Shown: positions 25,964 to 35,357 of the stretch, piece by piece
How the letters are laid out: every line of letters starts with the position of its first letter
Numbering within the stretch: the stretch's first letter is position 1
Assembly: GCF_020532725.1 (NCBI RefSeq)
Contig: NZ_JAJAVC010000004.1
Coordinates: 62,001-126,000 of the forward strand
Source of the DNA: Methylobacillus arboreus
GTDB lineage: Bacteria; Pseudomonadota; Gammaproteobacteria; Burkholderiales; Methylophilaceae
Reading direction: 5' to 3'
DNA length: 64,000 nt
Position numbers and translations under genes: made by a program
Notes under the pieces: generated by a model
What the model was told of the DNA's origin: nothing
The model's database searches: none
What the model saw: only the letters and a program-made list of their open reading frames with translations

Positions 25964-28900
25964 TTAGAACTTGGGTTTGCGCACGCCGAACCAGAGGCCA
26001 ACCGCAAAGATCGGCAATAGCGCCAGCCACCAGACCCAGTGGTCGCGCACCGATTTGACTGCCACTTCAAATGCGCGTGGTTGGGATGCGACTTCTGGCT
26101 CAGGCTTGGCGGCAGGCTCGGGCCTGGCTTCGCGTGGTGGTTGTGCCGGCTTGGCAGCATGTTCCGCAGCTTCAGGCGCAGAGGCAATTTCATCAAGGAT
26201 AGCGCTGGCGGCATAGCCGGGTGTTGCGTCACCACGTGCCTTGGCGAGTGTTTGCTGCAATGCGGCTGCCGTGTCGCCATCAAGGTACTGGCCCAGCCAC
26301 TGCCACATCGGATGGTTGGGTGATGTGTGCCCGCTGCCAGGCAAGCCGTTCTTGTTGACCAGCCTTGCCAGATCATTGCCTAGCTGGCGCAGGGTATGGT
26401 CGTCGGTATGCCAGAAGCCCTTTTCAGCGGCGACCAGCATGATGGCGAGCATATGTGCCTTTACATGGGCATTGTGTTTTTGCTCCAGGAACGGTTTCAG
26501 CCCCAGCTTGAGGCTGTCATCCATGTAGACCTTCTTAACTTCGTCCCAGGCCCAGTCCTTGATGATGTCGGGCCGGGTGACCTGCCAGCCCCAGAGGTTT
26601 TCCATGAATTCCTGTCCCATGGTGCGCGCGCCGGAATAGCCGTGCTGCATGAGCGGGCGTATCCAGGCCGGGTTGAGGTAGCGCCCGCGCAGTTCCATCA
26701 ACAGGGCTGTCTCCAGCGGGTCGTCGCTGAGGTTGTCCGGATCGGTATGGTTGAGGATGCGCGCAGTGGGGCGCCTGCCAGTAACGGTTTCCGTGGCGAG
26801 TGACAGGCCGCCGAGGTAGTCGAACGCATCGTTATTGTCCATCAGGCCATAGAGGTTGGAAGCGCGGCCATGATAGGTATTGGCGATGCTGTGCAATGCG
26901 GTCCTGAAAACGCCTTGGGCAGGCTGGCCCTGGGCGTCCAGCCCGTAGGCATGGCCCATGCGCGTGAGGTAGGCCTGGCCGAGTTCATTGCGGTCCTTCC
27001 AGGTGCCGGAGCGCTCGGTGAGGCGGTTGACGCCTGTGCCGTAGGCGCCCGGGGCATCGCCAAAAATGCGCCATGCGGCTTCACGGCCCGCCTGTGGCAG
27101 GGCCAGCCCCTGCTGTTGATGTGCCTGGGTGCGGCGCAGCCATTGCAATGCCACCCCATTGTCAGCAATGGGCTCATCGCCTGATTCAAGGTTGGCGCCC
27201 AACGGGGCAAGCGCTTCATCCAGTGCAGGTTGTAACGCGGGATATTCCGCACGGATAGTATTGGCAGATGCTGCCAATGCCAGGCGGCCGCCGGTATCGA
27301 TCCACTGCATGAGGTTGGGGTAGAGGTCGCGGAATAGGCCGGAAGTGGTGACGATGACATCATGCCTGGCAATACCGGGCTTGAGCTGCATTTTCTGCAC
27401 GATGCCGCGTGCGTTCCATTCCGGCTCGATTCCCATCAGGCTCAGGATGAAGCTCACCATCACGCCTTCATCGCGCACGGCATCCGAGGCCCAGAGGATC
27501 ACGCCTTCGCTGTCCTGCACGCTGTCACGCTCGCGCACCTTGGCTGCCATGCTGGCGCCGATCTGAAAGCCCAGGCGGGTCGGCAGCACATCCCCATCCA
27601 GCGCATGGAAGTTGCGGCCGGTTGGCAAGGCATCGGGCGAGCGTAGCGGATCGTTGCCCTTGCCGGGAGGCACGAAGCCACCTTTAAGCGCATGCAGCAA
27701 GCTTTGCATTTCCAGGTGCGGCGAGGCTGCCAGTTTGTTGCGGGTTTGTTCGCTGACGCCATCGGCCTGGCCGCGTGCCATCGATTCCAGCATCAGGGCA
27801 AGTGATTTCTCCGGCCAATCCTTGCCGAAGATATGCAGGCCATGCGGCATGAATTTTTCTTGCAATTTTGTCAGGTAGTGGCCGATTTCGTGTGCAAGCA
27901 GGTCGTCGTCAGTCTGCTCGAAGCCAATGCCGCGTACTTCCAGCACATCGGCCATGCTGGCCTCCAGCTCGGCGCGCAATTGCAGGGCTTCAACCAGGCG
28001 GCGCATCTCACGCGCGGCTTCGACCTTCATGGTCTCGGAGCTGGACGATTCGTAGCTTTCCACGATCTGGCGCAATTCAAGCAGGCGGTCGTAAAGCGGC
28101 GTTGAAGTGAGCGGCGGCGTGAGGTGGTCGACCATCACGGCCAGGCCGCGGCGCTTGGACTGCGTGCCTTCACCCACACCATCGACGATGTAGGGATAGA
28201 TACCTGGCAGATCGCCCGCAATCAGGCGTGAGTAATCGCTCGCTGCCAGTCCGACAGCCTTGCCCGGCAGAAATTCATAGGTGGAGTGGCGGCCGACGTG
28301 CACCAGCGCATCAGCCTTGAACACGCTGCGCAGCCAATGGTAATAGCCCAGGTATTGGTGCGGTGGCGGAATGGTGGTGTTGGCGTGCAGCAACTCCTCA
28401 TCCACCTCCCAGCCGCGCGGCGGTTGCGGACCGATGAATATATTGCCGAACTGCACGCCTGGGATCAGCAGTTGCCGGTCATGCACCATGACTTTGCCGG
28501 GGGCTACGCCCCAGCCGCGCATGCCTTCAATGCCAAGACCGGCGAGCCGGGTTTTTTGCAATGCGAGTGTATTGCAGTTGGTATGTTGCTCCAGGCATTG
28601 GAGATAGCGATTATTGAGCGTGTCGAGCTGCTTGAGCGCATTGCTGCGCTCGGGGTGGTCCGCACCTTCGAGCAGGTGGCGCAGCTCGTGCATGGCCTTG
28701 TCGAGACGGTTGCGCGCGATGTCGATTTCCCCGGTGCGTTGTGCTGCTACCAGGTCGGCATGCAGCTTGCCCAATGGGCCTTCGACCATCTCCCCGCGTA
28801 TCTGTGCAGGCAGGGTGCCGAACCAGTTGCGGTAGGCCGTGTCGTCCAGCTTGTTCACCAGCTGGCTCATTTCGGCAAGTGATGCCTGGTCTTCCGGCAG

Positions 28901-30280
28901 GTTGACGCCGCGTTCCTGCATCAGGTCGAGCAGGGCCTCGGGTGAGCCAGGCAGGTCGCCCGTGTTGTAACCGCTGCGTTGCAATGCATGCAGCATTTCG
29001 AACAGCGAGGCAGGCACGTCAAGGTTATCAGCGCCGATGTTCTGGCGGCCGGGAGGATGGTTGTAGTAGATCAGGGCGACTTTCTTCTCGGCATTCGGCT
29101 TGCTGCGAAGCTGTTGCCAGTTGAGGCTGCGCTTCACTAGCGACTGCACTTCGGCAGGCAATACCTGCGGCAGCTTCAGTTCGACGCCGGTCAGTTTGTC
29201 GATGGTGGCGGGTCCAGCGGCAGCTACCACCAATGGCTGCGAGCTGCCCTGGATTTCCGGCATCGCAACGCGATATTGCACCGAGTTGATCGGCAAGCCG
29301 TCTTCCGAAAGCTGCCAGGCGGCGGCGCTGCGGTCGGTGAGGCGTATCGCCTTGTACACCGGTACATCGAGCTTGGTCAGTAACTCGGTCACGGCTTCGC
29401 GGCTCTCGGCGGCGCCAACGACAAAATCCTGCAATACAACCAGCCCGCTGGGCGTTGCCGGGGCGAACAGGGTTTTCAGCTTGGCGATGACGTCGCGCGA
29501 GGTCTCGCCCCATCGCGCCATGATGGCGACGCACGGCTGGCCATGAGCCTCGCTAGCGGCACAGATGGCATCGGCGGGTTGTGGATCGCTGGTGCTGAGG
29601 TCGAGTACGGCGAGCACAGCTTTGCTATTGACTGGAATCCTGGGCGTATCTATTTCCTCGCCACCCTGGCGGAAGCGCACCAGCGGTTCAGGCTGTATTG
29701 CGGGCAGGGTGGCGGAAGGATGCAGCAAATGGCGCATAAAAGCGGTGAGGTTGCTGCTGCCGCCAGCCTGCCAGAGGTTGTGCAAACCCAGCCATTGGTT
29801 GGCTGCCTTGTGTTGCTGGGCAAGGCTGGCGACTTTTTCCGAGAGGTTGTTCTGGGTCTGGGTCAGGCTCTTGGCATGGGAGAAGCTGCTGACCGGTTCG
29901 TCCTGCCAGCGGCTCTGCAAGGACAAGGCGCTATCGCCGTTAAAGGCGATGAAATTACGTGCTTTGCCTGGGCCGAGTTGCAGCAGTTGTGATTGGAGCT
30001 GTTGCGAGGTTTCAGCATAGACTGCCACGGCAAATACGGCGTCGGACTCACTCAACCAGCGTTTCAGCGTTTTGCTGTCGGCCGCAAGCACCTGGGATTG
30101 CGTGCGCAGGATGATGCGATCCTGCCTGCCGGATTGCTGCAAGGCGCGTTCTGCCGCCATGGCAGCGGCAGGTGCAGTGCGATCCGATACCACACCAAAC
30201 AAAGTGGCAGCTTGTGCAGGCAACAACTGGCTGGTGGCGAGGATAAGACCGGCGAGGATGGCGTAAATGGAGCGTTTCAT
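25964..30280 (-). CDS. CobN/HmuS-like chelatase, exported and membrane-anchored
   Basis: 1438 residues, related to the large subunit of cobalt/magnesium chelatases (CobN, ChlH/BchH). Unlike the cytoplasmic biosynthetic CobN it begins with a signal peptide (1-24, ends LPAQA) and ends with a Pro/Ala/Glu-rich linker (about 1365-1405) and a membrane helix (about 1414-1433) before a basic tail. The catalytic body would thus lie in the periplasm. CobN-type motifs include YYNHPPGRQNIGADNLDVP, VHVGRHSTYEFLPGK and FNAL-like FHALDGDVLPTR. No cobS/cobT genes are adjacent; instead an ExbB-like and a DUF2149 gene follow, as in hmu haem loci. Insertion or removal of the corrin metal, or corrinoid handling after import, is inferred. 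Confidence 0.9.
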   Translation of the reverse strand: MKRSIYAILAGLILATSQLLPAQAATLFGVVSDRTAPAAAMAAERALQQSGRQDRIILRTQSQVLAADSKTLKRWLSESDAVFAVAVYAETSQQLQSQLLQLGPGKARNFIAFNGDSALSLQSRWQDEPVSSFSHAKSLTQTQNNLSEKVASLAQQHKAANQWLGLHNLWQAGGSSNLTAFMRHLLHPSATLPAIQPEPLVRFRQGGEEIDTPRIPVNSKAVLAVLDLSTSDPQPADAICAASEAHGQPCVAIMARWGETSRDVIAKLKTLFAPATPSGLVVLQDFVVGAAESREAVTELLTKLDVPVYKAIRLTDRSAAAWQLSEDGLPINSVQYRVAMPEIQGSSQPLVVAAAGPATIDKLTGVELKLPQVLPAEVQSLVKRSLNWQQLRSKPNAEKKVALIYYNHPPGRQNIGADNLDVPASLFEMLHALQRSGYNTGDLPGSPEALLDLMQERGVNLPEDQASLAEMSQLVNKLDDTAYRNWFGTLPAQIRGEMVEGPLGKLHADLVAAQRTGEIDIARNRLDKAMHELRHLLEGADHPERSNALKQLDTLNNRYLQCLEQHTNCNTLALQKTRLAGLGIEGMRGWGVAPGKVMVHDRQLLIPGVQFGNIFIGPQPPRGWEVDEELLHANTTIPPPHQYLGYYHWLRSVFKADALVHVGRHSTYEFLPGKAVGLAASDYSRLIAGDLPGIYPYIVDGVGEGTQSKRRGLAVMVDHLTPPLTSTPLYDRLLELRQIVESYESSSSETMKVEAAREMRRLVEALQLRAELEASMADVLEVRGIGFEQTDDDLLAHEIGHYLTKLQEKFMPHGLHIFGKDWPEKSLALMLESMARGQADGVSEQTRNKLAASPHLEMQSLLHALKGGFVPPGKGNDPLRSPDALPTGRNFHALDGDVLPTRLGFQIGASMAAKVRERDSVQDSEGVILWASDAVRDEGVMVSFILSLMGIEPEWNARGIVQKMQLKPGIARHDVIVTTSGLFRDLYPNLMQWIDTGGRLALAASANTIRAEYPALQPALDEALAPLGANLESGDEPIADNGVALQWLRRTQAHQQQGLALPQAGREAAWRIFGDAPGAYGTGVNRLTERSGTWKDRNELGQAYLTRMGHAYGLDAQGQPAQGVFRTALHSIANTYHGRASNLYGLMDNNDAFDYLGGLSLATETVTGRRPTARILNHTDPDNLSDDPLETALLMELRGRYLNPAWIRPLMQHGYSGARTMGQEFMENLWGWQVTRPDIIKDWAWDEVKKVYMDDSLKLGLKPFLEQKHNAHVKAHMLAIMLVAAEKGFWHTDDHTLRQLGNDLARLVNKNGLPGSGHTSPNHPMWQWLGQYLDGDTAAALQQTLAKARGDATPGYAASAILDEIASAPEAAEHAAKPAQPPREARPEPAAKPEPEVASQPRAFEVAVKSVRDHWVWWLALLPIFAVGLWFGVRKPKF

Positions 30281-31551
30281 CGTGAGAGCAATCGTGCAAC
30301 GGTCAATGGATTGGACGGAAAATAAAAATGCAGATAGCTCGCGGTGAGGCTGCCATGGCGGTAGATAGCCTCGCCAGCCTTGCCGCGCTGCGTTGTCGCC
30401 TGGGCATAAGCGGGCAAGGTACTGTCAAAGCGCGAGTAGTGGAAGGTATGGGCGTTGAGCTTGCCTTCCGGCAACTCGGCAAACTGCACGCCGAGTCCCT
30501 GGAATCTGGGTTGCATGCTGCAATGTCCTGGCAGCAGCCCAAACGCTGGCTGCTGGTTGATGCTTTCGCTTGCGGCCATCATGCCGCCGCATTCGGCGAG
30601 CATGGGCATGCCTTGCTGCCAGGCCGAATGCAATGCGGCGCGCATGGCATGGTTGCTGCCCAATTGCGTCCGATGCAACTCCGGATAGCCGCCTGGCAGC
30701 CAGATGGCATCTGTTGCCGGTGGCAGCTCGCTGTCATGCAGCGGCGAGAAGAATACGATCTCGGCGCCCAGCGCTTGCAGGCAATTGAGGTTGGCGGGGT
30801 AGATAAAGCAAAAAGCTTCATCACGGGCAATGGCAATCTTTCGGCCTGCCAGCAGTGGGGAAAATGGCTGTACCGGAGGGAGTTCGAACACCGCTGCAGG
30901 CGGTAATGGCAACGGCCCTGATTCTGTCAGCAGTTCGGCAGCCTGTGCAATGCGCTGGTCGAGATCGCTGATTTCATCTGCACGGAATAACCCAAGATGC
31001 CGCTCCGGCAGCGTCAGCGCTTCCCGTTTTTGCAATGCGCCCAGCCAGGGAATGTTGGCTGGCAGGCTGTCGCGCAATAACTGACCGTGATGGGCGCTGC
31101 CAGTGCGGTTGGCGATTACGCCAGCCGGTTTTAATTCAGGCATATGGCTATAGAGCCCTGCTGCCAATGCGCCAAAGGTTTGTGCCATGCCGCTCGCATC
31201 AATGGCGAGTGCAACGGGTAACCGGAATTGCGCGGCGATATCGGCGCTGCTGGGGCTGCCGTCATACAAGCCCATCACGCCTTCCACCAGGATGACATCG
31301 GTCTGGCTGGCCGCTTGATACAGTCTGGAGGCAATATCGTCCGCGCCGCACATGGCGAGGTCGAGGTTGTAGACCGGCTGTCCAGTGGCGGTTTGCAGGA
31401 TCATCGGATCGAGGAAGTCCGGGCCGCACTTGAATGTCTGGACTTTAAAGCCTTGGTTGCGCCAGGCATGTGCCAGTGCTGCGGCAACCAGGGTCTTGCC
31501 TTGATTGGAGGCAGGGGCTGAGATCAGCAGGCTAGGACAGCTGATGGTCAC
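30277..31551 (-). CDS. cbiA: Cobyrinic acid a,c-diamide synthase
   Basis: 424 residues from GTG 31551, four bases inside the spacing after the cobO stop; a more distant start would overlap cobO. It amidates the a and c side chains using glutamine and ATP. The N-terminal domain has SAPASNQGKTLVAAAL (P-loop-like) and FKCGPDFLDP; the C-terminal glutamine amidotransferase domain has MLAECGGMMAAS with the nucleophile cysteine and a late His (HTFHYS). Its stop overlaps the CobN-like start (ATGA). It is an early-middle pathway enzyme, so its presence among salvage genes is notable. Confidence 0.93.
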   Translation of the reverse strand: MTISCPSLLISAPASNQGKTLVAAALAHAWRNQGFKVQTFKCGPDFLDPMILQTATGQPVYNLDLAMCGADDIASRLYQAASQTDVILVEGVMGLYDGSPSSADIAAQFRLPVALAIDASGMAQTFGALAAGLYSHMPELKPAGVIANRTGSAHHGQLLRDSLPANIPWLGALQKREALTLPERHLGLFRADEISDLDQRIAQAAELLTESGPLPLPPAAVFELPPVQPFSPLLAGRKIAIARDEAFCFIYPANLNCLQALGAEIVFFSPLHDSELPPATDAIWLPGGYPELHRTQLGSNHAMRAALHSAWQQGMPMLAECGGMMAASESINQQPAFGLLPGHCSMQPRFQGLGVQFAELPEGKLNAHTFHYSRFDSTLPAYAQATTQRGKAGEAIYRHGSLTASYLHFYFPSNPLTVARLLSR

Positions 31552-31555
31552 AGCG

Positions 31556-32170
31556 CTACCACTCAATGCCGGACATGGCCTGCACGCCGTTCTTGAACGC
31601 ATGCTTGACCATGGTCATGTCGGTGACGGTATCCGCCTGGGCAATCAACTCCGGCTGGGCAGCACGGCCGGTGACGACGACATGCTGCATGGCTGGGCGT
31701 GCGGCAATGTCAGCCAGCACTTCCTGCAGGTCAAGATAGTGGTATTTGAGGACGATGTTGAGTTCATCGAGGATGACGACGCCGACGCTTTCGTCCTTGA
31801 GGGCTGCCTGGGCCGCTTGCCAGCCTTGTCTGGCGGCAGCAATGTCGCGATCACGGTTCTGCGTTTCCCAGGTGAAGCCTTCTCCCATGACATGCCAGCT
31901 GACATTGGGCTGGTTGCGGAAAAAGGCTTCTTCGCCGGTGTCGGACCGGCCTTTGACAAACTGCACTACCACGGCCTTCATGCCGTGGCCAAGTGCGCGG
32001 GCAAGCAAGCCGAAGGCTGCGGTGGATTTGCCCTTGCCGTTCCCGGTATTGACCAGGAACAGGCCACGCTCGATGCGGGCGGCTTCTATCTTGGCATCAA
32101 CGATGGTTTTTTTGCGCGCCATCCGGTCTGAATGGCGCTGGTTGAGGTCTGGTTTTTCCTGGTCGGTCAT
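31556..32170 (-). CDS. cobO: Cob(I)alamin / corrinoid adenosyltransferase
   Basis: 204 residues, typical CobO/BtuR/CobA length. It transfers the adenosyl group of ATP to Co(I) corrinoids, producing the coenzyme form. The P-loop TGNGKGKS lies at about 43-50; VVQFVKG, VVILDELNIVLKY and VVVTGRAA are the further family motifs. The start overlaps the BtuM-like stop by 4 bases. Adenosylation traps imported corrinoid and makes the ligand sensed by the riboswitches in this window. Confidence 0.96.
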   Translation of the reverse strand: MTDQEKPDLNQRHSDRMARKKTIVDAKIEAARIERGLFLVNTGNGKGKSTAAFGLLARALGHGMKAVVVQFVKGRSDTGEEAFFRNQPNVSWHVMGEGFTWETQNRDRDIAAARQGWQAAQAALKDESVGVVILDELNIVLKYHYLDLQEVLADIAARPAMQHVVVTGRAAQPELIAQADTVTDMTMVKHAFKNGVQAMSGIEW

Positions 32171-32736
32171 GCGGTTCGTTTGTTGTCAGCGTAGAGCGCC
32201 TTCACCACAATATGGATGATGGCGGCAGTCGCCACGTAGAAAGCCAGGGTTCCCAGCGATGATGGGTAGTATTTGGCGATACGTGGCAGGAATTCAGCCA
32301 GGGTAGGGTCGGTATAACGGCCGGAGAAGAAGTAGAACCCGCCGCTGGAGAATAGGTGGCAGATAAAGCTGCTAGCGATAACGGTAGCAGCCAGTGTGGC
32401 GATGCTCTTGAATGCAAACTGGTAGTGCTTGGCAAACCAGCGTCCACCCAGCCAGAGGCTGCCGTAGGCAGGCAAGAGGAAACCATAGGCAGGCGAGGTG
32501 CAGAAACCGTCGACGCCGCCCCAGGTCACAGCAGCAAAATCAAGCCCCGCAGCCAATGCCAGCAAGGCAGGGAATACCCATACCGGACGCAGATAAACGC
32601 CAGCCAGGAAGAATACGGCCCAGGATGCGCTGGGCAGGTGGTTGATCGCAGCAAAATGATGGCCGCGCGTCAGGATGAGCAGGGCGGCGAGTAAGAGGCC
32701 GATCATGATTTGGTGGTTCTTGTTGAGTGTCAGCAT
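32167..32736 (-). CDS. BtuM-like corrinoid permease (copy 2)
   Basis: 189-residue membrane protein with about six helices. LLILTRGHHFAAINHLPSASWAVFFLAG and LWLGGRWFA align with the 190-residue protein at 20307-20879. The region corresponding to the metal-contact loop of BtuM reads TRGHHF, with two histidines. It lies directly between btuB and cobO in a riboswitch-controlled operon, which strongly supports inner-membrane corrinoid uptake. No BtuC/BtuD or ECF genes are present in the window. Confidence 0.75.
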   Translation of the reverse strand: MLTLNKNHQIMIGLLLAALLILTRGHHFAAINHLPSASWAVFFLAGVYLRPVWVFPALLALAAGLDFAAVTWGGVDGFCTSPAYGFLLPAYGSLWLGGRWFAKHYQFAFKSIATLAATVIASSFICHLFSSGGFYFFSGRYTDPTLAEFLPRIAKYYPSSLGTLAFYVATAAIIHIVVKALYADNKRTA

Positions 32737-32834
32737 GGTTGTCTTCCTTGGGCTGGTGTCAGTTAATCAAATAACGCTGAATTTTAACTGAAATTCCCAG
32801 CCGGTTTCTGCTTTATTGGCAGCCAGAAAAGTAT

Positions 32835-34682
32835 TCAAAACGCAGGCCCATAACGCACGGAGACAAACAGGTTGGCTCCAAAGGTGCCGTAATCCTTGGC
32901 CAGTTCGTATTTGCGGTCAAACAGGTTGTTGATCCTAGCATTCAGCGACCAATCGTCATTAATACGGTAATTGGTATAAAGATTGACCAGCGTGTAGCCA
33001 GCCATCCTCACAGTATTGGATGTGTCGTTATAGCGATGGGAGCTGCTTTCAATCTCGCTGCCCATTTCCCAGTCATGGATACGTTTGCTGACCGCAAATG
33101 TGCCATGCTCTTTGGCCCGCCTTGGCAGCAAGTTGCCTGTATCCGCATCTTCCGGGCGCTGGAAATCGCCATTGGCGCGGATATTGAAACCCGCCAATAT
33201 GCCTTGGTAACTCAAGGTCAAACCAGAGAGTCTTGCCTGGTTGACATTCTGGGCGACATTCGTGAAGTTGTTACCTGTCCTCGGGTTGATGATCAGGTTG
33301 TCCACTTCGTTGAGGTAATAAGTGGCTGCCACATGATGGTTGCCATTGTCGTACTTCAAGCCGATTTCCTTGTTGCGTGACTCTTCCGGCTTGAGGTTGG
33401 GATTGCCGAAATTTGGGTAATAGAGCTGGTTGAATGTAGGGGCGGCAAAGGCTGTGCCATAAGCAGCATTCGCTTTCCAGCGTGGCGTAATCTCGTAGGC
33501 GTAGGCCACGCTGCCGGTGGTCTTGTTGCCGAATTGCGAATTGTCGTCATTACGCAGGTTGACCTGCACATTATGCTTGTCGAATCGTTTTTGCCAGCCA
33601 ACCAGGTAAGACTGGATATTGCGTTGGTCTTCGGGTAGTGCGTTAGGCACGGTTTCGGCTTTTTGCTCCCGGCGTTCTATTCCCAAATTGAACGTCCCCC
33701 AGGAGGTATTCAATGTGTTTTGCCAAAGGTACTGATCCTGCGTGGTCTTGATGCTGTTGCTGGTCGTTCGCGTCGGCTGCTTGGAGTATGACGTGAGATC
33801 ATCAATCCCTCGCGAGAATGTGACCAGGCTGGTCCAGTAATCGGTAAAGCGGTTCTTGCTATGGACGGTATAGGTGGACAAGGTCTGGTCGATATATTGG
33901 TCGTATCGAGCTGTGGTCGCGCTGGTACCATCATTAAAGTTTCGACCATCGCTTATCAAAATGCCAAAGCCAATTTCGTGGTTTTCACCGAAATGCTGAG
34001 TCAGCTTGGCAGCAATATTCTGGTTACGGTAGCCATCGATATCCTTGTTATAGCCGGGAGCATTCTTGTTGCGCACGGCGCTGATGCCATGCACATGGGT
34101 CATCCCTCCTTGCAGGCTGTAGCTGGTGTTTCCGATGCGTCCGCTCACCCCGGCTTCCCCGATTGCTGTGCCATAAGTGCCAAGCCCTACGGAAGCGTTG
34201 AACCTGGGAGTCCCTTTACCTTGCTTGGTGAAAATCTGGATGACGCCGCCAATGGCATCGGCACCGTAAAGGCTGCTAGCTGGTCCGCGCAGGATTTCCA
34301 CGCGTTCTATCTGGCTCAATGGGATATGCTGGATTGCTGTCGTGCCGGTGGTGGCGGAACTGACCCTGACGCCGTCCACTAATATCAGGGTATGGGTAGG
34401 ATTGGCGCCGCGGATGAAAATATCCGAACTTTTGCCTACGCCGCCATTGCTGGCGATTTCTATACCTGGCTGCTGATTCAATAATTCCAGCAAGGTGGTC
34501 TGGCCTGCCTTCTGGATTTGCTCTTCAGTGATTATCGAGACATCGCCGAGAACTTCACTGCTCTTCTGCTCAGTACGCGAGGCAGTCACTACTGTATCTT
34601 CCAGCTTGATTTCGGCTGCGTTGACGTAAGTCGAGAAGAAGATTGAAGCCAAGGCAATATTGCCCAGAGAATAACGAAACAT
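32835..34682 (-). CDS. btuB: Vitamin B12 outer-membrane receptor
   Basis: 615 residues, normal for BtuB. Signal peptide 1-22 (ends YVNA); TonB box DTVVTAS at about 29-35; plug with FIRGANPTHTLILVDGVRVSS and RVEILRGPASSLYGADAIGGVIQI; 22-strand-type barrel ending VRYGPAF. These plug residues match classical BtuB closely. The gene starts 140 bases after a cobalamin riboswitch and leads the operon btuB-btuM-like-cobO-cbiA-cobN-like-exbB-like-DUF2149. Confidence 0.96.
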   Translation of the reverse strand: MFRYSLGNIALASIFFSTYVNAAEIKLEDTVVTASRTEQKSSEVLGDVSIITEEQIQKAGQTTLLELLNQQPGIEIASNGGVGKSSDIFIRGANPTHTLILVDGVRVSSATTGTTAIQHIPLSQIERVEILRGPASSLYGADAIGGVIQIFTKQGKGTPRFNASVGLGTYGTAIGEAGVSGRIGNTSYSLQGGMTHVHGISAVRNKNAPGYNKDIDGYRNQNIAAKLTQHFGENHEIGFGILISDGRNFNDGTSATTARYDQYIDQTLSTYTVHSKNRFTDYWTSLVTFSRGIDDLTSYSKQPTRTTSNSIKTTQDQYLWQNTLNTSWGTFNLGIERREQKAETVPNALPEDQRNIQSYLVGWQKRFDKHNVQVNLRNDDNSQFGNKTTGSVAYAYEITPRWKANAAYGTAFAAPTFNQLYYPNFGNPNLKPEESRNKEIGLKYDNGNHHVAATYYLNEVDNLIINPRTGNNFTNVAQNVNQARLSGLTLSYQGILAGFNIRANGDFQRPEDADTGNLLPRRAKEHGTFAVSKRIHDWEMGSEIESSSHRYNDTSNTVRMAGYTLVNLYTNYRINDDWSLNARINNLFDRKYELAKDYGTFGANLFVSVRYGPAF

Positions 34683-34821
34683 CTAGATTGCAAACTCCGC
34701 AAAGCACCTGCGTCCCGCAGGATGGTTTTATTGGGGGAGCGATCTATCTGGCGTGACGTTTTCCCGGCTCAGGCGAGGCGGTTTCCGGTCAAGCTGCCTC
34801 CCCGCAGCACTTCCTTATTGT

Positions 34822-35028
34822 TTTGAGGCCGGTCTCCGGGCTTGCAAGATTAAAGAACATATCGCCTTCCCATGAGTAGTATCACAGTGGCATCTGATAT
34901 ATCCGTGGCTTGCTTACCGTTGCGGGGGCAGCACAGGCATTGTTGATTGCATCATGAGGATGCGATTGACTCACCTGTTTCCCAGTTTCACCCTTGTCGC
35001 CATGAACAGGCCAAGGGCACCTTAAAAC
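34822..35028 (-). promoter_or_regulatory. Cobalamin riboswitch (btuB operon leader)
   Basis: On the minus strand AAGGTGCC (about 35021), GGGTGAAACTGGGAAACAGGTGAG, CTGCCCCCGCAACGGTAAG, GCCACTG, and AAGCCCGGAGACCGGCC (ending 34827) occur in order. The 140 bases between it and the btuB ATG contain GC-rich arms (for example GCGGGGAGGCAGC and CTGCGGGACGCAG) that could form the expression platform; no U-tract follows, so translational control is more likely than termination. Confidence 0.95.
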
Positions 35029-35156
35029 TTGCTGCCGATTATAAAGGATTTGCACTTTATGCGGTGAAATAAGTTATTACCATAAGATATTGTAAACATG
35101 TCATAAATTCCGCAGTGCAGTTGACCATGTGCTGATTTTGCAATTATAGTGGCGTC

Positions 35157-35357
35157 ATGAATGCTGATTTGATCACGTTGGAAGAAAAGCTCGCGCAGCT
35201 GATATCCCTATGTCAATTATTGCGCGCTGAAAATCTTGAGCTCCGTCAGGAGCTTGTGCGGTCCCAGGATGACAACAAGCAGTTAAAGGAGAATATGGAG
35301 CTTGCCAGCCATAAGCTGCAGGCCCTGATCGAGCGTCTTCCGGAGGGAACCATATGA
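35157..35357 (+). CDS. TIGR02449-type coiled-coil protein, ZapB-like
   Basis: 66 residues, a near-continuous coiled coil (LEEKLAQLISLCQLLRAEN...LELRQELVRS, then LKENMELASHKLQALIERL). Proteins of this type are encoded directly upstream of zapA in many beta- and gammaproteobacteria and are thought to act with ZapA at the division ring, much as ZapB does. Its stop overlaps the zapA start (ATGA). Confidence 0.82.
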   Translation: MNADLITLEEKLAQLISLCQLLRAENLELRQELVRSQDDNKQLKENMELASHKLQALIERLPEGTI

